A DNA stretch of 48,377 bases from Candidatus Auribacterota bacterium. GTDB taxonomy: Bacteria > Auribacterota > Tritonobacteria > UBA1439. Location of the stretch: contig JAPLCW010000100.1 of assembly GCA_026392015.1 (NCBI GenBank), forward strand, positions 1-48,377, given 5' to 3'. The position numbers were made by a program, and so were the translations under genes. A model generated the notes under the pieces. It did no database searches. It saw nothing but the letters and a program-made list of their open reading frames with translations, and was not told the origin of the DNA. This document shows positions 45,802 to 48,377 of the stretch, one piece after another. The stretch's first letter is position 1; the number at the start of each line of letters is the position of its first letter.

Positions 45802-46153
45802 TTTTCTCGAATCTTCTGCAATAAGAGTAAAATCGAGGGTTTTGAGAACATAGCACAATAAACGGCTTTCATATTTGCCCCAGGGTGAGACTTCTCATGC
45901 CGTCTTGAATCCTAACACTAGGGATTTTCTGACTGAGTGAGAGTGTATATCACCGTTGCCATATTACATATACCCCGCTTGGTCGGGGGGGGTACCTTGG
46001 TTTGGGTGAGCCCGTTTTCCGTCTCGCCGGGGATCGCCGCCGCCCAGATACTCAGCTCAACTTTCACCACAAAACCGCCCCACTTCCACTCATTATTTGT
46101 TTACGACAAAATCACTGATCTTCTCCAGAGAAGATTCGGAGTTATCTCCGCCG
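45802..46153. repeat. ~350-nt repeat module downstream of the second secreted paralog (copy 2)
   Basis: Counterpart of 44382-44730. Its core 46015-46132 is almost identical to copy 1, and the hairpin at 45973-45988 (CCCCG-loop-CGGGG) replaces CCCC/GGGG of copy 1, a compensating change. It lies between the first paralog's upstream region and the second paralog's 3' end. 45537-45801 holds only the first paralog's leader, with a CCGG...CCGG hairpin near 45582-45603, and 46154-46245 is unique spacer. Confidence 0.8.
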
Positions 46154-46245
46154 GCGGCATGCGGCTTCGCGTCCTCCGTCCTGATTGGCCCGTTGGCGCT
46201 GCGCGCTCGAATGAAGCGATGGAAACGTCTTCATGCTCTGTAAAA

Positions 46246-47013
46246 TCAGCGGGTTCTCACTACAAACGCTCCTTCAGGTGTGTCGCACGCACCATAGTTC
46301 TGTATTGAGCAACCGGTCGGAGGTTCGACTATCACATTGCCAGTTGCTGTCCATTGCCATCTGTAGCAATTATCGTAACTCGAGCACACAGAACAAAGAC
46401 TCATGGCCTCTGCGTCGCTAGGTAACCTCCAATCGGTGAAGCCTAACCAGTCGAGTCCATCGGCCCATGCGATGGCATCGGCCGAACAGTGCATAGGATA
46501 TGTCGGTCCGGTGGCCCCAAACGCGGTTCCTGCACTTGTCCGCCCCTTGGCAACCACCAGCGCACCAATCTCCACCGCCTCACCGCCGTACGGAGGTGTT
46601 GATGTTGGTGTTATTGTCGGCGTTGGTGTTATTGTTGGCGTCGGTGTTGGTGTTATCACTATCGCCGTCCCGGTCCGGATCCCCCAGCTTCCCGGCTGCG
46701 TGCTGAAGAATGGCTTGCCCTGTTCAACATTATCGGCAGTCGTCGCATTGAGCTGGTCAAGTATGGCCTTGAGCGTATCCCCGATTTCCTTCGTCGTCTT
46801 CATCGTGGACCCGGGGGCTGACAAGGGCTCCTGGAAACCGGTCTGCACCGTGAGCGCCGCGCCGCTCGTCAGGTAGTCATACAGGTTTTGAAGCGTGTAC
46901 ATCCCGCTCCCTGCCGAAGGGGCACTGGGGGAATCCATGCTGCCGGCAACGCCCAAACCGGAAAGGCCAACCGCAAACATAAACCCTAACATCAATGTCA
47001 TCAACTTTTTCAT
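46246..47013 (-). CDS. Secreted protein, common N-module with Thr-Pro linker and DUF1566-like domain
   Basis: A signal peptide (MKKLMTLMLGFMFAVGLSG) leads into the same module as its paralog (SAGSGMYTLQNLYDYL, QEPLSAPGSTMKTTKEIGD, PGSWGIRTGT). A Thr-Pro linker (about residues 120-143) joins it to a C-terminal domain with LDWLGFTDWRLPSDAEAMSL and the end GAFVVRTR, the hallmarks of DUF1566 (Lcl C-terminal fold). DUF1566 domains occur in exported proteins, including some targets of diversity-generating retroelements, but no retroelement is here. A GGAG site precedes the ATG. A c-di-GMP-I riboswitch aptamer lies about 390 nt upstream in the same direction, so expression probably responds to c-di-GMP. 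Binding target unknown. Confidence 0.8.
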   Translation of the reverse strand: MKKLMTLMLGFMFAVGLSGLGVAGSMDSPSAPSAGSGMYTLQNLYDYLTSGAALTVQTGFQEPLSAPGSTMKTTKEIGDTLKAILDQLNATTADNVEQGKPFFSTQPGSWGIRTGTAIVITPTPTPTITPTPTITPTSTPPYGGEAVEIGALVVAKGRTSAGTAFGATGPTYPMHCSADAIAWADGLDWLGFTDWRLPSDAEAMSLCSVCSSYDNCYRWQWTATGNVIVEPPTGCSIQNYGACDTPEGAFVVRTR

Positions 47014-47398
47014 CTTTTCAACTCTCCTTTCTCTTTTTGCCGCAATGGCAGTGAATGATATATCTCCACCGCAAAGGCTATGCCCACATAGCCTGCCCTA
47101 CTTGCCATGCGGAACGCTCGCAGGCAAGCAGACCGCAGACAGGAGCACGCGCGAAGAATGCAATGACAATGCCGCTTTGCATCCCGGAGCCCTCCGCGCC
47201 TCTGCGACTTGAATAATATGAATCACAAACTAAAGCTACTCTCTTTCCCACGCTGACCCGGCACTTTGTGCTATTATCAACTTACATCAAACTGCCGGAA
47301 AGCCGTCCTGCCTTCTAGAATTCAAGGATAAAGAATTGACCCCTAAAATGACTTTCCTCTTTAATAGTAAAGCCGAACTACCTTTTATCTCGATTAAG

Positions 47399-47495
47399 AG
47401 ATCTTCGGCAGTCCGGCCATCTTGTCCCGCCATGGCGGGATTTAGACCCGTGGCTTTGCGCCCCTAAGTTTTCTAAGGTTTGCTTTTTCAGATCT
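47399..47495 (-). promoter_or_regulatory. c-di-GMP-I (GEMM-I) riboswitch aptamer
   Basis: On the minus strand the aptamer has P1 arms AGATCT (5', 47490-47495) and AGATCT (3', 47399-47404), then AAGCAAACC, a GAAA-type loop between CCTTA and TTAGG, the conserved GGCGCAAAGCCACGGG and TCTAAA, a variable hairpin CCCGCC-AT-GGCGGG, and GATGGCCGGACTGCCGA. This order and these words match the GEMM-I consensus (GCAAACC...GCAAAGCC...GG.CUAAA...GCCGA). It faces the gene at 46246-47013. The 385-nt leader between them carries strong hairpins (for example 47101-47128) but no obvious U-tract terminator, so the control mechanism is unclear. Confidence 0.88.
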
Positions 47496-47770
47496 GCATA
47501 TAAACGATTAAGCTCCTTGCTACGCCTTTTAGTTATGTTAACAGAATTTAGCAGGTCTTACAATAGAAAAGAGCGGCATGGATCAAGTCAGGGTCACACC
47601 CTAAATAATAAGTTAAAGCTGACATAATATTGTTTCGATTCTTCGATGTAATCCAGTATCCTGCGGAAGCTTGGCCTGAATAGCATCGGGCACTCGACTA
47701 ATATGTTCCCCATTGATTCCCCTCAGCTAAGCCCCTATCGACTAGAAAATCATCAACAATGCATGAATCT

Positions 47771-47862
47771 CCACCGCCTTACAGCGGTGGTCTTATTGGC
47801 TTCGGGCTTCGCCCGACCCGCTTCGCGGCTCCCTGCTCTCACCCCCACCCTTCCAGGTGGGG
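47771..47862. repeat. Three consecutive hairpins, possible IS200/IS605-type end
   Basis: CCACCGCCTTACAGCGGTGG (47771-47790), CGGGCTTCGCCCG (47803-47815) and CCCACCCTTCCAGGTGGG (about 47845-47862) lie in a row. Subterminal hairpins of this kind mark ends of IS200/IS605 elements and their non-autonomous derivatives. No transposase is seen nearby. Apart from this, the riboswitch and the next element, 47014-48377 holds no gene I can support. Confidence 0.35.
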
Positions 47863-48068
47863 AACTCCCGCGAACTTAGAGAAGGTGAAAGGCTGCCAAA
47901 GCATGCAGTTGAGTTGAAATCGAAAAAAGCTGTTTTACGATCTAATGCATTCATGGTATGTATGTTACGTGAATCTCTAAGTTGCTAGACCGGACAGTAC
48001 TGTGTCTTATTATCAATTTCAAGGTCAAGACAATATCTACTAATTTGGCAATGCCTCAGTTATACGAG

Positions 48069-48156
48069 GGGAGTCATTCCCGCGGAAGCGGGAATCTAGC
48101 GTAAAACCTTGACTCCTGCTTTCGCAGGAGTGACATACCCCCCCATGACCCATTAC
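48069..48156. repeat. MITE-like element, family A, partial copy at the right edge
   Basis: GAGTCATTCCCGCGGAAGCG and GACTCCTGCTTTCGCAGGAG form the interior hairpins; the right end ACATACCCCCCCATGACCCA, continuing TTAC, resembles the family terminus. No left terminus is seen. Confidence 0.5.
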
Positions 48157-48377
48157 GTGGGGATCCATTTTCCTCTTCCCACATGGGCGGGGTGAGGGGT
48201 AGAATGTGATATCGCCGTTGCCTCTCCGCTTTTTTCGCTTGCCTGACTTGGGTGGGCTTACCTGCCCCAGGTGTGGCCCTTTACGGTTCGAGTTTGAGTC
48301 AATGAAAAGAAAGCCTTCCGGTATAGTGACGCTTCTCGCTTTTTGTACGGCTATTCTGTTAGTATCCACTTTTGCCA

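Noticed and set aside
44523..46308. Plus-strand open frames through the two repeat modules (sharing TTKPPHFHSLF)
   Set aside because: They are conserved only because the DNA is; they lack ribosome sites and the minus strand is equally open in parts. Coding on the plus strand is unsupported.
44802..47013. Diversity-generating retroelement targeting the DUF1566 protein
   Set aside because: No reverse transcriptase, template repeat or adenine-biased variable repeat is visible in the window; the paralogs differ by whole domains, not by adenine-position substitutions.
43042..47013. Chromosomal integron with gene cassettes
   Set aside because: The recombinase is a phage-type enzyme without the IntI-specific insertion, and the repeat modules do not show clear RYYYAAC/GTTRRRY attC ends. 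The cassette idea is kept only as a general hypothesis.
48040..48369. 109-codon minus-strand open frame at the right edge
   Set aside because: Its second half translates a family A repeat element (CESRSQGFTLDSRFRGND is the typical false peptide) and no ribosome site is visible.

Overview
The window looks like one chromosomal contig from a GC-rich, diderm (Gram-negative-type) bacterium of an uncultivated lineage. Lnt, a LolCD-type lipoprotein exporter and several lipoproteins imply an outer membrane. McsA/McsB/ClpC, RicT and a Firmicutes-like gene order, together with a probable exosortase-associated protein and Thr-Pro-rich linkers, point to one of the candidate phyla near the PVC/Omnitrophota-Auribacterota area. 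That placement is inference; no rRNA is present. Every protein gene I call is on the minus strand.

Layout, left to right. 0.5-2.3 kb holds a membrane-anchored unknown protein. 2.3-3.5 kb is an AT-rich islet with one orphan small gene and three different short inverted-repeat elements. 3.5-9.6 kb holds an AddB-like/AddA-like helicase-nuclease pair for double-strand-break processing. 9.9-19.7 kb holds maf, a membrane diguanylate cyclase, an orphan oligopeptide-type ABC permease, tatD, metG, ricT, holB, tmk and a secreted eight-repeat beta-propeller protein. 19.8-31.2 kb holds, in transcription order, ilvE, mcsA-mcsB-clpC-radA-ispD-ispF-gltX-cysS: protein quality control by arginine phosphorylation, recombination, isoprenoid synthesis and tRNA charging. 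31.5-42.6 kb holds secA, lnt, prfB (with its programmed +1 frameshift), a small exported protein, lysS, lolC and lolD: protein export, lipoprotein maturation and translation.

42.9-48.4 kb differs in character. tRNA-Phe is abutted by a 5'-truncated tyrosine recombinase that is fused out of frame to a broken BamE/SmpA-like lipoprotein gene. Next come a lipoprotein and two secreted paralogs with a common N-terminal module but unrelated C-terminal domains. Each paralog is followed by a ~350-nt repeat whose 118-nt core is identical except for one base. A c-di-GMP-I (GEMM-I) riboswitch aptamer lies upstream of the second paralog, so these surface proteins are probably controlled by c-di-GMP. The cassette-like paralog plus repeat arrangement under riboswitch control is the best candidate for something undescribed here.

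Intergenic space throughout is filled with short inverted-repeat elements: at least two MITE-like families with terminal inverted repeats, and several families of long palindromes built from short sub-repeats. In at least five genes such a palindrome supplies the stop codon and last residues. No CRISPR array, rRNA, reverse transcriptase or complete transposase was seen.
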